Source: Pseudomonadota bacterium
GTDB lineage: Bacteria > Pseudomonadota > Gammaproteobacteria > Steroidobacterales > Steroidobacteraceae
Direction: 5' to 3'
Length of the DNA: 64,000 nt
NCBI GenBank assembly: GCA_023433705.1
Contig: JAEYUC010000014.1
Coordinates: 124,001-188,000 of the forward strand
The translations under genes were made by a program, and so were the position numbers. A model generated the notes under the pieces. It was given only the letters and a program-made list of their open reading frames with translations, had not been told where the DNA came from and made no database searches. Shown piece by piece: positions 9,187 through 17,615 of this stretch. Position 1 is the first letter of the stretch. Each line of letters starts with the position of its first letter.

Positions 9187-10671
9187 ATGGGAAAGCCAAC
9201 AGGGTTCATCGAATACTTGCGCGAGCTGCCGGTGGATCGTTCACCGGCCGAGCGCGTGCGCGACTGGAACGAGTTCCATCACCACATGGACGAGAAGCGC
9301 CTGCGCCAGCAGGGCGCGCGCTGCATGGATTGCGGTGTGCCGTTCTGTCACACGGGCAAACTGATCTCGGGGATGGCCTCGGGCTGCCCGGTGAACAACC
9401 TCATTCCGGAGTGGAACGATCTCGTCTACCGCGGATTGTGGAAAGAAGCGCTCGAGCGCCTGCACCGTACCAACAACTTCCCGGAGTTCACCGGGCGGGT
9501 GTGTCCGGCGCCGTGCGAGGGATCGTGCGTGCTCGGCATCAACGCGCCGCCGGTCACGATCAAGAACATCGAGAATTCGATCGTCGACAAGGGCTGGGAA
9601 GAGGGCTGGATCGTTCCGGAGCCGCCGACCGTGCGCACCGGCAAGAAGGTCGCGGTCATCGGCTCGGGTCCCGCGGGTCTCGCGGCCGCCGTGCAGCTCA
9701 ACAAGGCCGGGCACTCGGTGACCGTGCTCGAACGTGCGGACCGTCCGGGCGGCCTGCTCATGTACGGCATCCCGAACATGAAGCTCGACAAGCGCGAGGT
9801 CGTCGCGCGCCGCATTTCGCTCATGGAGAAGGAAGGCATCAAGTTCCTGTGCAATGCGAACGTCGGCGACAACGTCGAGCCGCAGCTGCTGATCAAGGAC
9901 TTCGACGCGACCATCATCTGCACCGGCGCCACGCAGCCGCGCGATCTCAAGGTCGAAGGTCGTGACCTGAAGGGCGTGCACTTCGCGATGGATTTCCTGA
10001 CCGCCGCGACGCAGTCCGTGTTGCGCGACGATCCGGCGTCCACGCCGATCTCGGCGAAGGACAAGGACGTCATCGTGATCGGCGGCGGCGACACCGGCAC
10101 CGACTGTGTCGGCACCTCGATGCGCCACGGCTGCAGGAGCCTGCAGCAGATCGAGATCATGGCGATGCCGCCGATGGATCGCGCCCCGGACAATCCGTGG
10201 CCGGAGTGGCCGAAGGTCTACAAGATGGACTACGGCCAGGAAGAGGCCGCGGCGAAGTACGGCTCCGATCCGCGCGTCTATCTGACCACCGTGAAGAAGT
10301 TCACCGGCGACGGCGCGGGCAATCTCACCGGCGTCGTGACCGTGCAGATCTCGTGGGAGAAGAACGACAAGGGTCAGTTCATCCCCGTCGAGAAGCCCGG
10401 CAGCGAGAAGGAACATCCCGCGCAGCTCGTGCTGCTCGCGATGGGCTTCCTCGGCCCGGAGCAGGCGCTGCTCAAGGACCTCAAGGTCGAGGTCGACCCA
10501 CGCAGCAACGTGAAGGCCGACTATGGCAAGTACGCGACCAGCGTGCCCGGCGTGTTCGCCGCCGGCGACGCGCGTCGCGGCCAGTCGCTGGTCGTCTGGG
10601 CCATCAACGAAGGCCGCGGGGCCGCGCGCGAGTGCGACCGCTGGCTGATGGGCGCGACCGAACTACCTTGA
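9187..10671 (+). CDS. gltD: Glutamate synthase small (beta) subunit
   Basis: 494 residues. This is the FAD/NADPH-dependent electron-input subunit that passes electrons to GltB. N-terminal cysteine clusters for 4Fe-4S centres are visible (CMDCGVPFCH, GCPVNN, CPAPCEGSC). They are followed by a FAD-binding dinucleotide fold (VIGSGPAGLAAA) and an NADPH-binding fold (VIGGGDTGTDC). A C-terminal FAD motif (TSVPGVFAAGDARRGQSLVVWAI) completes the family. It starts 5 nt after the gltB stop and is surely co-transcribed. A REP-like hairpin begins immediately after its stop codon. Confidence 0.97.
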   Translation: MGKPTGFIEYLRELPVDRSPAERVRDWNEFHHHMDEKRLRQQGARCMDCGVPFCHTGKLISGMASGCPVNNLIPEWNDLVYRGLWKEALERLHRTNNFPEFTGRVCPAPCEGSCVLGINAPPVTIKNIENSIVDKGWEEGWIVPEPPTVRTGKKVAVIGSGPAGLAAAVQLNKAGHSVTVLERADRPGGLLMYGIPNMKLDKREVVARRISLMEKEGIKFLCNANVGDNVEPQLLIKDFDATIICTGATQPRDLKVEGRDLKGVHFAMDFLTAATQSVLRDDPASTPISAKDKDVIVIGGGDTGTDCVGTSMRHGCRSLQQIEIMAMPPMDRAPDNPWPEWPKVYKMDYGQEEAAAKYGSDPRVYLTTVKKFTGDGAGNLTGVVTVQISWEKNDKGQFIPVEKPGSEKEHPAQLVLLAMGFLGPEQALLKDLKVEVDPRSNVKADYGKYATSVPGVFAAGDARRGQSLVVWAINEGRGAARECDRWLMGATELP

Positions 10672-10674
10672 CGG

Positions 10675-10753
10675 TTTTGCCGGGTTGCGGTGCCAGGCGC
10701 CGCAACCCGGCAAAAGTCACCGGATTCCCGGGTTTTCCGTGCCAGGCACCGAC
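10675..10753. repeat. REP-like palindrome pair after gltD
   Basis: The first unit has perfect 16-bp arms, TTTTGCCGGGTTGCGG at 10675-10690 and its complement at 10700-10715, around the loop TGCCAGGCG. The second unit (about 10727-10753) contains GTGCCAGGCAC and reads through the last codons of the convergent C13 peptidase. A near copy of the first unit lies at 20927-20957. The strong hairpin may also end gltBD transcription, although no long U-run follows. Confidence 0.7.
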
Positions 10754-11550
10754 TGTTCGAGCCTGGATTCGAGCACGGGGCCGAAGTAGGCCTGCGGTTG
10801 CGAGGGCTTCACGTCGAGTTCCTTCTCGCGCAGGCGGATCTCCTTGCGCGCGGTTTCGAATGCCACGCGCAGCGATTTCGCTCCCGGCAACGCATCGCGA
10901 TAGAAGGCTTCGCCGAAGTACGTGAGGTGCCGTTCGTCCGAGCAGCCGAACGATGAGCGGTTCTTCGACGCGGCGGTGATGACGATGGTGTCGTTGTCGG
11001 CCAGCGGCTCGATGAACGCGCCGGAGAAACACGCGGAAATCACGACGATCTTCTGCCGGATGCCCGACTCCGCGAGCAACTGCGCGAGGCCTCGCGCGCT
11101 GAGCCCGGTCGGTTCCATCCCGGTGTTCGATACCTCGATCATCGCGTTGGGCGCGCCATGCGATGAAAGCGCGAGGAACAACACGTCCCTCTCCGGATCC
11201 ATGACCCGCCGCAGGGCGGCCAGCGCGTAACGCAGGTTCGCGTGCGTGGCCAGTGGCAGGGTTTCGAGATCGCGACGGTCGTTGATCAGCAGCAGCGAGC
11301 GTTGCGACGAACCGAATTTTTCGCCGACCCGCGCCGCGGCGAGCTTGATCTCCTCCGCGAAGACGCGCTCCTCGCCGTATCCGGCGAACCCGAGGAAGTA
11401 CACGCGCGGATCCGCGGGCTCCAGCGAGAACCCCGCGACGACGTTGTCGATGAGCGCCTGCTGCGATGCCGCGTCGGGCGCGCCATGCGCGTATGGCGTG
11501 GCGAAGGCGCCGGACAGGAGCAGCAGGGCGATGGCGATGCACTGACGCAC
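10717..11550 (-). CDS. Secreted C13 (legumain/caspase-like) cysteine peptidase
   Basis: 277 residues with a signal peptide (MRQCIAIALLLLSGAFATPYAHG). The catalytic dyad of family C13 is visible as His in FLALSSHGAPN and Cys in IVVISACFSGAF, with the following NDTIVITAASKNRSSFGCSDE typical of bacterial members. It would act in the periplasm or outside the cell as an Asn-type endopeptidase or transamidase; no substrate is apparent. The start is a GTG at 11550 lying inside a 9-bp inverted repeat. The last residues (SVPGTENPGIR) are encoded by a REP palindrome, which suggests the original C-terminus was replaced. Confidence 0.85.
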   Translation of the reverse strand: MRQCIAIALLLLSGAFATPYAHGAPDAASQQALIDNVVAGFSLEPADPRVYFLGFAGYGEERVFAEEIKLAAARVGEKFGSSQRSLLLINDRRDLETLPLATHANLRYALAALRRVMDPERDVLFLALSSHGAPNAMIEVSNTGMEPTGLSARGLAQLLAESGIRQKIVVISACFSGAFIEPLADNDTIVITAASKNRSSFGCSDERHLTYFGEAFYRDALPGAKSLRVAFETARKEIRLREKELDVKPSQPQAYFGPVLESRLEQSVPGTENPGIR

Positions 11551-11560
11551 CGCGTCAGTG
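11540..11560 (-). promoter_or_regulatory. Inverted repeat over the C13 peptidase start codon
   Basis: CACTGACGC at 11540-11548 and GCGTCAGTG at 11552-11560 are perfect complements separated by three bases. The GTG start codon of the peptidase (11548-11550, minus strand) falls inside it. In RNA this would fold a 9-bp hairpin covering translation initiation. As DNA it could also be an operator. Confidence 0.45.
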
Positions 11561-11578
11561 TGGCAGAAATGCGCGGTG

Positions 11579-11800
11579 TTATTGCAGGTCGTCCATCACC
11601 TGGCGGAGCTGCTCGAGGCAGCTTGCGACGATCTCGTCGAGTCCCTGGACGTCCGGCTCGATCAGCAGGTCAGGTATCGGATCCACGGGTGCATGCACGT
11701 CGATCTGCGGCAGCTCGGGCATTTCCGCCAGGCGCGCGACGAGATCGCGGCCGGTAGACGGCACCGGGATGACCTCGGATCGTTGTTGTTCGGTGATCAT
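11579..11800 (-). CDS. Hypothetical 73-residue acidic protein
   Basis: The open frame starts with ATG and encodes MITEQQRSEVIPVPSTGRD, then an acidic, helix-prone region ending LRQVMDDLQ. No signal peptide, membrane segment or known motif is visible, and the ribosome-binding site is poor. It lies upstream of the C13 peptidase on the same strand with a gap of about 28 nt. Its codon use matches real genes better than the overlapping frames do, but this is a weak call. Confidence 0.4.
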   Translation of the reverse strand: MITEQQRSEVIPVPSTGRDLVARLAEMPELPQIDVHAPVDPIPDLLIEPDVQGLDEIVASCLEQLRQVMDDLQ

Positions 11801-12036
11801 CGAAGGCAGGCGAGCCGGCGTGAGTCGTGGAGCAAGAAAAACGTCTTCCGCACACGCATCCGCGGTTTCCCTGGCGCCATCCTGGTTGCCTAACTACGTA
11901 CTCCCGTTACCCGACTCGCCGCCGGCTCGTCGGCCTGTGACGCCTAGCAAAAACCAATCCGCCGCGACGCGCATCCGCCGCGGACGACACATTGCTGTGG
12001 GAGTTTGCTGACAGCGGCGCGCAGCCCGCGACCGCA

Positions 12037-12130
12037 GTCGGTGCCGGGTGAGAAAACACGGAGTTAGCGTCAAGCGCCAGGACGGGATCGCGCCGAGTGC
12101 TAACTCCGCGTTTTCTCACCCGGCACCGAC
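12037..12130. repeat. Large REP-like inverted repeat overlapping the efflux gene end
   Basis: Two 32-bp arms at 12037-12068 and 12099-12130 are complementary with a single mismatch. They begin GTCGGTGCCGGGTGAGAAAA and are separated by a 30-bp spacer. The right arm encodes the last codons and the stop of the TetA-like gene. The remaining DNA from 11801 to 12036 contains no gene or clear signal. Confidence 0.75.
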
Positions 12131-13332
12131 CGCTTCACCGCGCGGGCGCAGATGAGCACGCAGCAGAACACGAACACGGCGGAGATCAGGTAGGGCGCGC
12201 CGGGCAGATCGACCGGCGCCTCGGGGGCCGCGAAGTGGCTGAACACCTGCGTCATGAAGATCGGCGAGATGATGGCCGCGACGCTCGCGATGCTCGCGTT
12301 GGCGCCCTGCAGTTCGCCTTGCGCGGACGGTCCGGCCTGCTTCGACATCACGCTCTGCACGCTTGGATTCGCGATGCCGCCGAGCGAGCCGATGGCGATG
12401 GCCGTATACAGCATCCACCCTTGAGTCGCGAACGCGTAGCCCAGGAACCCGACCGTCATCAGCGAGAACCCTAGAATGATCGCGCTGCGCTCCCCGATCC
12501 TGCGCACCACGACGCCGGTGAGACCGCCCATCACGATCACCGTCATGATCCCGACAAACGTGAGCGACATCCCCGTCTCGGCCGGACCCCAGCCGAACTT
12601 GTGCTGCGTGTAGAACATCCACACGGCGGGCAGTGAATCGTGCGCGAGCTGGTACAGGAACACCGCGAACAGCAGGCCCGCGACCATCGGTAGATGGGCG
12701 AGGCTGCGGAACGCGCCGAACGGATTCGCGCGCACCCATTCGAATTTGCGGCGCCGTTCGGGCGGCAGCGATTCCGGCAACACGAAGTATCCGAACACCA
12801 CGTTCGCGAGCGCGAGTGCCGCGGCCACGAAAAACGGCGCGCGCGATCCCACGTGTTCGGCGACGAACCCGCCGATGACCGGCCCCAGCGTGAAACCGAA
12901 ACCCCACGCCGCGCCGATCAGGCCGAAGTTCTTCGCCCGGTTGTCGTCATTGCTGATGTCGCCGATGTACGCGCCCGCCGCCGCGAACGAGGCGCCGAAC
13001 ACTCCCGCGAACGCGCGCCCGATGAACAGCCAGGTCATCGAGGTCGCGAGGCCGGTCAGCAGGAAGTCCACGCCGAACGCGAACAGGGACAGCAGCAGCA
13101 ACGGCCGGCGTCCGAACCGGTCGCTGAGATTCCCGAACACGGGCGCCATGAAGAACTGCAGCAGCGCGTATACCGCAAGCAGGTAGCCGCTCCAATCGGC
13201 CGCAGTACTTACCGGTTCCCCGGTGAGTTCCATGATCACCGTCGGCAGCGACGGAATGATGATGCCGAAGCCGATGCTGTCGATGAAAACAGACAGCAGG
13301 ACGAAGGTGAGGGCGGCGCGGGATCCGGTCAT
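12100..13332 (-). CDS. TetA-like MFS drug/H+ antiporter
   Basis: About 410 residues and 12 membrane segments from the ATG at 13332 (a start at 13344 is also possible). The MFS loop 2-3 signature NLSDRFGRRPLLLLS is clear. The opening FVLLSVFIDSIGFGIIIPSLP is characteristic of TetA/TCR-type tetracycline-family antiporters, and GAAWGFGFTLGPVIGGF is the drug-exporter motif in helix 5. Such proteins export a cationic or chelated drug in exchange for protons at the inner membrane; resistance is not demonstrated by sequence. The last ten codons (SVPGEKTRS plus stop) come from a REP arm. It is divergent from the sigma-factor gene with about 75 bp between starts. Confidence 0.85.
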   Translation of the reverse strand: MTGSRAALTFVLLSVFIDSIGFGIIIPSLPTVIMELTGEPVSTAADWSGYLLAVYALLQFFMAPVFGNLSDRFGRRPLLLLSLFAFGVDFLLTGLATSMTWLFIGRAFAGVFGASFAAAGAYIGDISNDDNRAKNFGLIGAAWGFGFTLGPVIGGFVAEHVGSRAPFFVAAALALANVVFGYFVLPESLPPERRRKFEWVRANPFGAFRSLAHLPMVAGLLFAVFLYQLAHDSLPAVWMFYTQHKFGWGPAETGMSLTFVGIMTVIVMGGLTGVVVRRIGERSAIILGFSLMTVGFLGYAFATQGWMLYTAIAIGSLGGIANPSVQSVMSKQAGPSAQGELQGANASIASVAAIISPIFMTQVFSHFAAPEAPVDLPGAPYLISAVFVFCCVLICARAVKRSVPGEKTRS

Positions 13333-13406
13333 GGGGCCGCGCATTCTCGGGTAAATGCGCACTCCCGTGCTAGTCTGATGTCTCCGAGTTGCCGGCAAGG
13401 ATCGTC

Positions 13407-14255
13407 ATGCATCGGAGCGACCCAGCGTCGCGGGAGATCGAGCTCGCAAGGCTGTTGCAAGGATGCGCGGCGCGGGATGCGCACGCCCTCCGCGCGCTCT
13501 ACGACGAAACCTCTCCGCTGTTGTTCGCGAAGCTGCTGCGCATGGTGCGGCGGAGCCCGATGGCCGAAGCAGTGCTGCGCGACGTCTACCTTCACGTCTG
13601 GGAACGCGCGGGATCCTTCGAAGCGCACCGCGGCCGCGCGCTGGCCTGGATATCGACGCTGACGCGTTACTGCGCGATCGATCGTCTCGGCCACGAACGC
13701 GCGATCGCGGACGATCTTCCCTACGAGACGCCGACGCTCGAAGTGCTCGAAGAACACATCGCGACGCTCGACGAGGTCACGCGCCAGTGCCTCACGCTCG
13801 CCTTCGTGGACGGGCGTTCGTACGAGGAGATCGCCGACATCACGCGCTCACCGGTGAGTGTGCGCGGACGAATTCGCCGCGGACTCCTGCATCTTCGCGA
13901 CCTGCCGGCCGTCGTCGAACATGACAGACCGACGCGCAAGACCGCGAACCGCGAGCTGCTCGATCGCCTCGCGGCCGAGTACGCGCTCGGCACGCTGCGC
14001 GGCCGGGCGCGAAGACGCTTCCAGCGCTGGCTGGTATCGCCCCGGGTGGCTGGACTGGTGCGGTCCTGGGAAGACAGGCTCGCTTTCCTCGAAACCCGCG
14101 AAGTGCGCATCGCGCCGCCGCCCGCGCAGGTCTGGGGCGACATCGAAACGCGGCTCGAACTGCGCAGGCTGGCGCGGCATCCCGCGAGGCGGTGGATAGG
14201 GATCGCCGCCTCGGTGGTGGTGTTCACCTTGCTAGCCGCATTCCTGATCGCTTGA
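13407..14255 (+). CDS. ECF sigma factor (SigK-like) fused to a truncated anti-sigma factor
   Basis: 282 residues from the ATG at 13407, with AAGG six bases upstream. Residues ~30-100 look like sigma region 2 (LYDETSPLLFAKLLRMVRRS, AWISTLTRYCAIDRLGHERA). Residues ~115-165 look like region 4 (QCLTLAFVDGRSYEEIADIT, then SVRGRIRRGLLHLRDL). Residues ~183-250 match the cytoplasmic part of RskA-type anti-sigma factors (LAAEYALGTLRGRARRRFQR, SWEDRLAFLE, PPPAQVWGDIETRL). Residues 263-282 form one membrane helix and then the protein stops, so the usual periplasmic domain is missing. Normally these are two adjacent genes. The fusion would tether a sigma factor to the membrane in cis to its inhibitor. 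The reading is continuous with no sign of frameshift. Confidence 0.8.
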   Translation: MHRSDPASREIELARLLQGCAARDAHALRALYDETSPLLFAKLLRMVRRSPMAEAVLRDVYLHVWERAGSFEAHRGRALAWISTLTRYCAIDRLGHERAIADDLPYETPTLEVLEEHIATLDEVTRQCLTLAFVDGRSYEEIADITRSPVSVRGRIRRGLLHLRDLPAVVEHDRPTRKTANRELLDRLAAEYALGTLRGRARRRFQRWLVSPRVAGLVRSWEDRLAFLETREVRIAPPPAQVWGDIETRLELRRLARHPARRWIGIAASVVVFTLLAAFLIA

Positions 14256-14354
14256 ATCCGCTGTGATGCCGGTCTCAATCCGCGGCCGGCGGTCGCCGCA
14301 TTATGAGAGCCGGGTCCGCGTCCGCCGCGTCGCAGCGCAATAAAGTCGATTCCC

Positions 14355-17300
14355 ATGAGAGAGGTGTCGGGTCACGGCACCCGCGGGCTCCTGTTCCGTG
14401 GGTGTTCTCTTGCGTTGCTCGCGATCGCGCTGCTGCTGGGCGGCCGCGATGCGTCCGCGCAGGCCATCACGCGTTACACGCGCGATACCGGCAACATCAA
14501 CTTCGTCACGACCGGCGGCAGCCTGCGCACGCAGCCGAATCCCGCGACCACGGGCGGCACGCAAGCCTGCCAGGTCGGCAGCTCGAGCTCGCAGAACCTC
14601 AGTGGAATTCCCGCGGGCAGAACCGTGCGCGCGGCATACCTGTACTGGGGCGGTTCCGGAAACACGGTCGACAGCAGCGTTCAGTTGAACGGCTTCACCG
14701 TGAACGCGAGCCGCACGTTCACGCGCACCTTCGTCAACAGCGGAACCAGCTACCAGTTCTTCGGCGGCTTCGCGGATGTCACGAACCGTGTCGCCGGCAA
14801 CGGCAACTTCACCTTCAGCAACCTGACGGTGAGCACCGGTTCGCCGTGGTGCGACTCGCAGGCGGTGGTCGCCGGCTGGGCGCTGGTCGTCATCTATGAA
14901 GGCGCGGGCGAACGTCTGCGCGCCATCAACGTCTACGACGGCCTCGATTATTTCTACGGCAGCCAGCTCACGCTGACGCCCGACGGCTTTCGTGTGCCGG
15001 CGTCCAACATCGACGGCCGCGTCGCGGTATTCACGCTCGATGGCGACCCGGGAAATTCCGGGACGCTGAACGGCGTCGACGAAGCGCTGCGTTTCAACGG
15101 TTTCCTGTTCGATGACGGCATCAATGTCAGCGGCAGCGATCCGCTGGTCCAGCAGTTCGACGGCACCATCAATAGCCAGGGTATCGCGACGAGTTACGGC
15201 ATCGACGTCGATCAATACGACGTGAGCGCCCGCCTGTCGCCCGGGCAGACCAGCGCCACGACCGTCTACTCCGCGGGCGCCGACCTCGTGCTGCTCGTGG
15301 CGCAGATCGTGAGCGCCACTTCGGATCCCGCCGTGAATCTCTCCACGACGGTGACGCACACCGGAAATTTCGTCGCGGGCTCGACCGGCACCTACACCGT
15401 CGTGGTCTCGAACGCGTCCGGATTCGAACGCGAGGACAACACGGTCACGGTAACCGACGTGTTGCCCGCGGGCCTGACTTACAACTCGTTCACGGGCACG
15501 GGCTGGAACTGCACCAACTCCGGCCAGACGGTGACCTGTACTCACGCGCCGACGATCAATGCCGGCAGCTCGCTGCCGCCACTCAACATCGTGGTCAACG
15601 TCACCGGTCCCGCGGTGCCCGGCGTGACGAACACCGTGACCCTGAGCACGCCGAGCTTCGACTTCGACACCGGCGACAACACGGCCTCCGACGTGACCGT
15701 GGTGGTAGGTCCGAATCTCTCCACGTCCACGAAGACGGTGGTCGACCTCAACGGCGGTGAAGCGAATCCGGGCGACACGCTGCGCTACACGGTGACAATC
15801 GCCGAATCCGCCGGGCATCCCGCGGCCGGCGTGACGCTGACCGACAGCGTGCCCGCGAACACGAGCTGGGGCGGCTTCGTTTCCGTGCCCGGCGGCGCGA
15901 CGAGTTCCTTCGCGCCCGGCGCGGGCGACAACGGCAACGGCGAGTTCACCGTCTCCGGGATTGCCATTCCCGCGAACGGTTCGGCGACCGTGGTGTTCGA
16001 CGTCACGGTCGACGACGTCTCGCCGAACTCCACCATCGACAATACGGCGGCCATCGAAAATCCAAACGGTCCCGGCGCGACGCCTTCGGCGCCGACCGTG
16101 CTGGTGTCGCCATCGCAGGTGGCGCAGCAGGGAACGAAGCAGCTCTATCTCTGGAGCAACTCGCAACGACTGTCGCGCACGCGTCCCACCGGCACACACG
16201 GCACGCTCACGATCAACGGCAACAACGATTCGGAAACCTTCGTGCTGAATCCGCCGCTGCGTTCGGACCTGTCATTGAACGCCGGCGGATTCCCGGTGCA
16301 CCTGCGGTTGCAACGCGCCGGCAGCACCACGGGCTCGGGCGGATCGAACCGTACCGTGACCGTGACGCTCAGCAACTCGGCGCTGGGCGAGATCGCGACC
16401 GCGACGCGGACATTCAACAACATGTCCACGACCATGCAGCTCTACACGTTCACGCTGACCGCGTCGGGCATCACCGCGCCGGTCGGATCGACGTTCACGC
16501 TGGACGTGCGGAACAACAGCAACAACAACAGCAATCGGCAGGTGAACCTGCAGCCGTACACCGGCTCCTCGTATTCCCACGTCGAGCTCGACAGCGCGAC
16601 GGTCATCAACGTCGACAGCGTGACGACCTACAACCTGCCGTTCTCCGGCGGAGTCGCGACCGAGACCTTCGCGCCCGGCGCGACCGTGTACGTGCGCGCG
16701 GTCGTCAGTGATCCGTTCGGCGGCTTCGACATCCGGGACGCGAACATCAGCATTTCGAATCCGTCGGGTACGGTCGTGCGGCCGTCCATTGCGATGCCGG
16801 TGGTGCAGGGTGGCAGCGGCTCGCCCGCGACGTGCAGTTCCACGACCTCGCCACTGTGCACGTTCGAATACGCGTTCACGCTGCCGGCGAATGCGCCTGA
16901 AGGCGGCTGGACCGTGAACGTCACGGCGCGGGAAGGCGTCGAGAACCTGGTGTCGGATCTTGGCGTCGGCAGTTTCGTCGTCGAGATCCCGCGGCCGTCG
17001 CTGACCATCCTCAAGATCTCGCGCGTGATCTCGGATCCGGTCAGCACCTCCAATCCGAAACGCATTCCGCAGGCGGTGGTGGAATACGAGATCCAGGCCA
17101 CGAACAGCGGAGCGGGCGCCGTCGACGCCAACACCCTGGTGATCACGGATGCCATCCCGGCGGATGCCGCCATGTACGTGGGCACTTCCCTGGGCAATCC
17201 GGTCGCGTTCACGAACGGTGCGACACCGAGCGGCCTCGCGTACAACTACGCCGCCAATGTCACGTATTCCAGGGACGGTCCGGCCGGTCCCTGGAACCAT

Positions 17301-17432
17301 ACGCCCGCACCGAACGCCGACGGCTACGACCCGCTGATCCGCGCCGTGCGCATCGCGCCCACGGGCCCGATGAATGGGGCCGCGGGCGGCACTCCGAGCT
17401 TCACGGTCACGTTCCGGGTGCGCATCAACTAG
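14355..17432 (+). CDS. Large secreted protein with DUF11-type repeat domains
   Basis: 1025 residues. The signal peptide runs to about residue 36 (LLFRGCSLALLAIALLLGG, then RDASAQ). An N-terminal beta-rich domain containing VRAAYLYWGGSG and DGLDYFYGSQLTL is followed by repeated immunoglobulin-like DUF11 domains. Each of these has the pattern YTVVVSNASG...VTDVLPAGLTY or LRYTVTIAESAG...LTDSVPANTSW; a last one starts near ISRVISDPVSTSNPKRIPQA. Such proteins are extracellular or outer-surface, stalk- or adhesin-like. No C-terminal membrane or sorting signal is present, so release or outer-membrane translocation is unclear. The first codons overlap a small REP-like palindrome (14366-14385). It is a single-gene unit. 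Confidence 0.75.
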   Translation: MREVSGHGTRGLLFRGCSLALLAIALLLGGRDASAQAITRYTRDTGNINFVTTGGSLRTQPNPATTGGTQACQVGSSSSQNLSGIPAGRTVRAAYLYWGGSGNTVDSSVQLNGFTVNASRTFTRTFVNSGTSYQFFGGFADVTNRVAGNGNFTFSNLTVSTGSPWCDSQAVVAGWALVVIYEGAGERLRAINVYDGLDYFYGSQLTLTPDGFRVPASNIDGRVAVFTLDGDPGNSGTLNGVDEALRFNGFLFDDGINVSGSDPLVQQFDGTINSQGIATSYGIDVDQYDVSARLSPGQTSATTVYSAGADLVLLVAQIVSATSDPAVNLSTTVTHTGNFVAGSTGTYTVVVSNASGFEREDNTVTVTDVLPAGLTYNSFTGTGWNCTNSGQTVTCTHAPTINAGSSLPPLNIVVNVTGPAVPGVTNTVTLSTPSFDFDTGDNTASDVTVVVGPNLSTSTKTVVDLNGGEANPGDTLRYTVTIAESAGHPAAGVTLTDSVPANTSWGGFVSVPGGATSSFAPGAGDNGNGEFTVSGIAIPANGSATVVFDVTVDDVSPNSTIDNTAAIENPNGPGATPSAPTVLVSPSQVAQQGTKQLYLWSNSQRLSRTRPTGTHGTLTINGNNDSETFVLNPPLRSDLSLNAGGFPVHLRLQRAGSTTGSGGSNRTVTVTLSNSALGEIATATRTFNNMSTTMQLYTFTLTASGITAPVGSTFTLDVRNNSNNNSNRQVNLQPYTGSSYSHVELDSATVINVDSVTTYNLPFSGGVATETFAPGATVYVRAVVSDPFGGFDIRDANISISNPSGTVVRPSIAMPVVQGGSGSPATCSSTTSPLCTFEYAFTLPANAPEGGWTVNVTAREGVENLVSDLGVGSFVVEIPRPSLTILKISRVISDPVSTSNPKRIPQAVVEYEIQATNSGAGAVDANTLVITDAIPADAAMYVGTSLGNPVAFTNGATPSGLAYNYAANVTYSRDGPAGPWNHTPAPNADGYDPLIRAVRIAPTGPMNGAAGGTPSFTVTFRVRIN

Positions 17433-17589
17433 GCCGGATGGGCCGATTCCGTAGGTGATCGCCGGTACGCTGCACCGCACTGAAGCGATTTCGGGGCACG
17501 TGCACTCCCGATGGGATCGCAGGGCTGTAACAGGCTGGTTAAATCGCGAATTCGGCCGGGTAGCGGTCCCGATTCGCCGATTTCGGAGT

Positions 17590-17605
17590 TGGCACGGCGA
17601 TTGCT
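17590..17605 (+). promoter_or_regulatory. Sigma-54 (RpoN) promoter
   Basis: TTGGCACG, four bases, then TTGCT reproduces the -24/-12 consensus, with GG at 17591-17592 and GC at 17603-17604 exactly ten bases apart. Upstream, within 120 bp, are short palindromes that could bind an enhancer-binding protein (GCACGTGC at 17496-17503 and TAAC-N6-GTTA at 17528-17541). No coding sequence starts within the next 180 bp; an intrinsic terminator does follow. Confidence 0.7.
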
Positions 17606-17615
17606 TTATCCAGAT

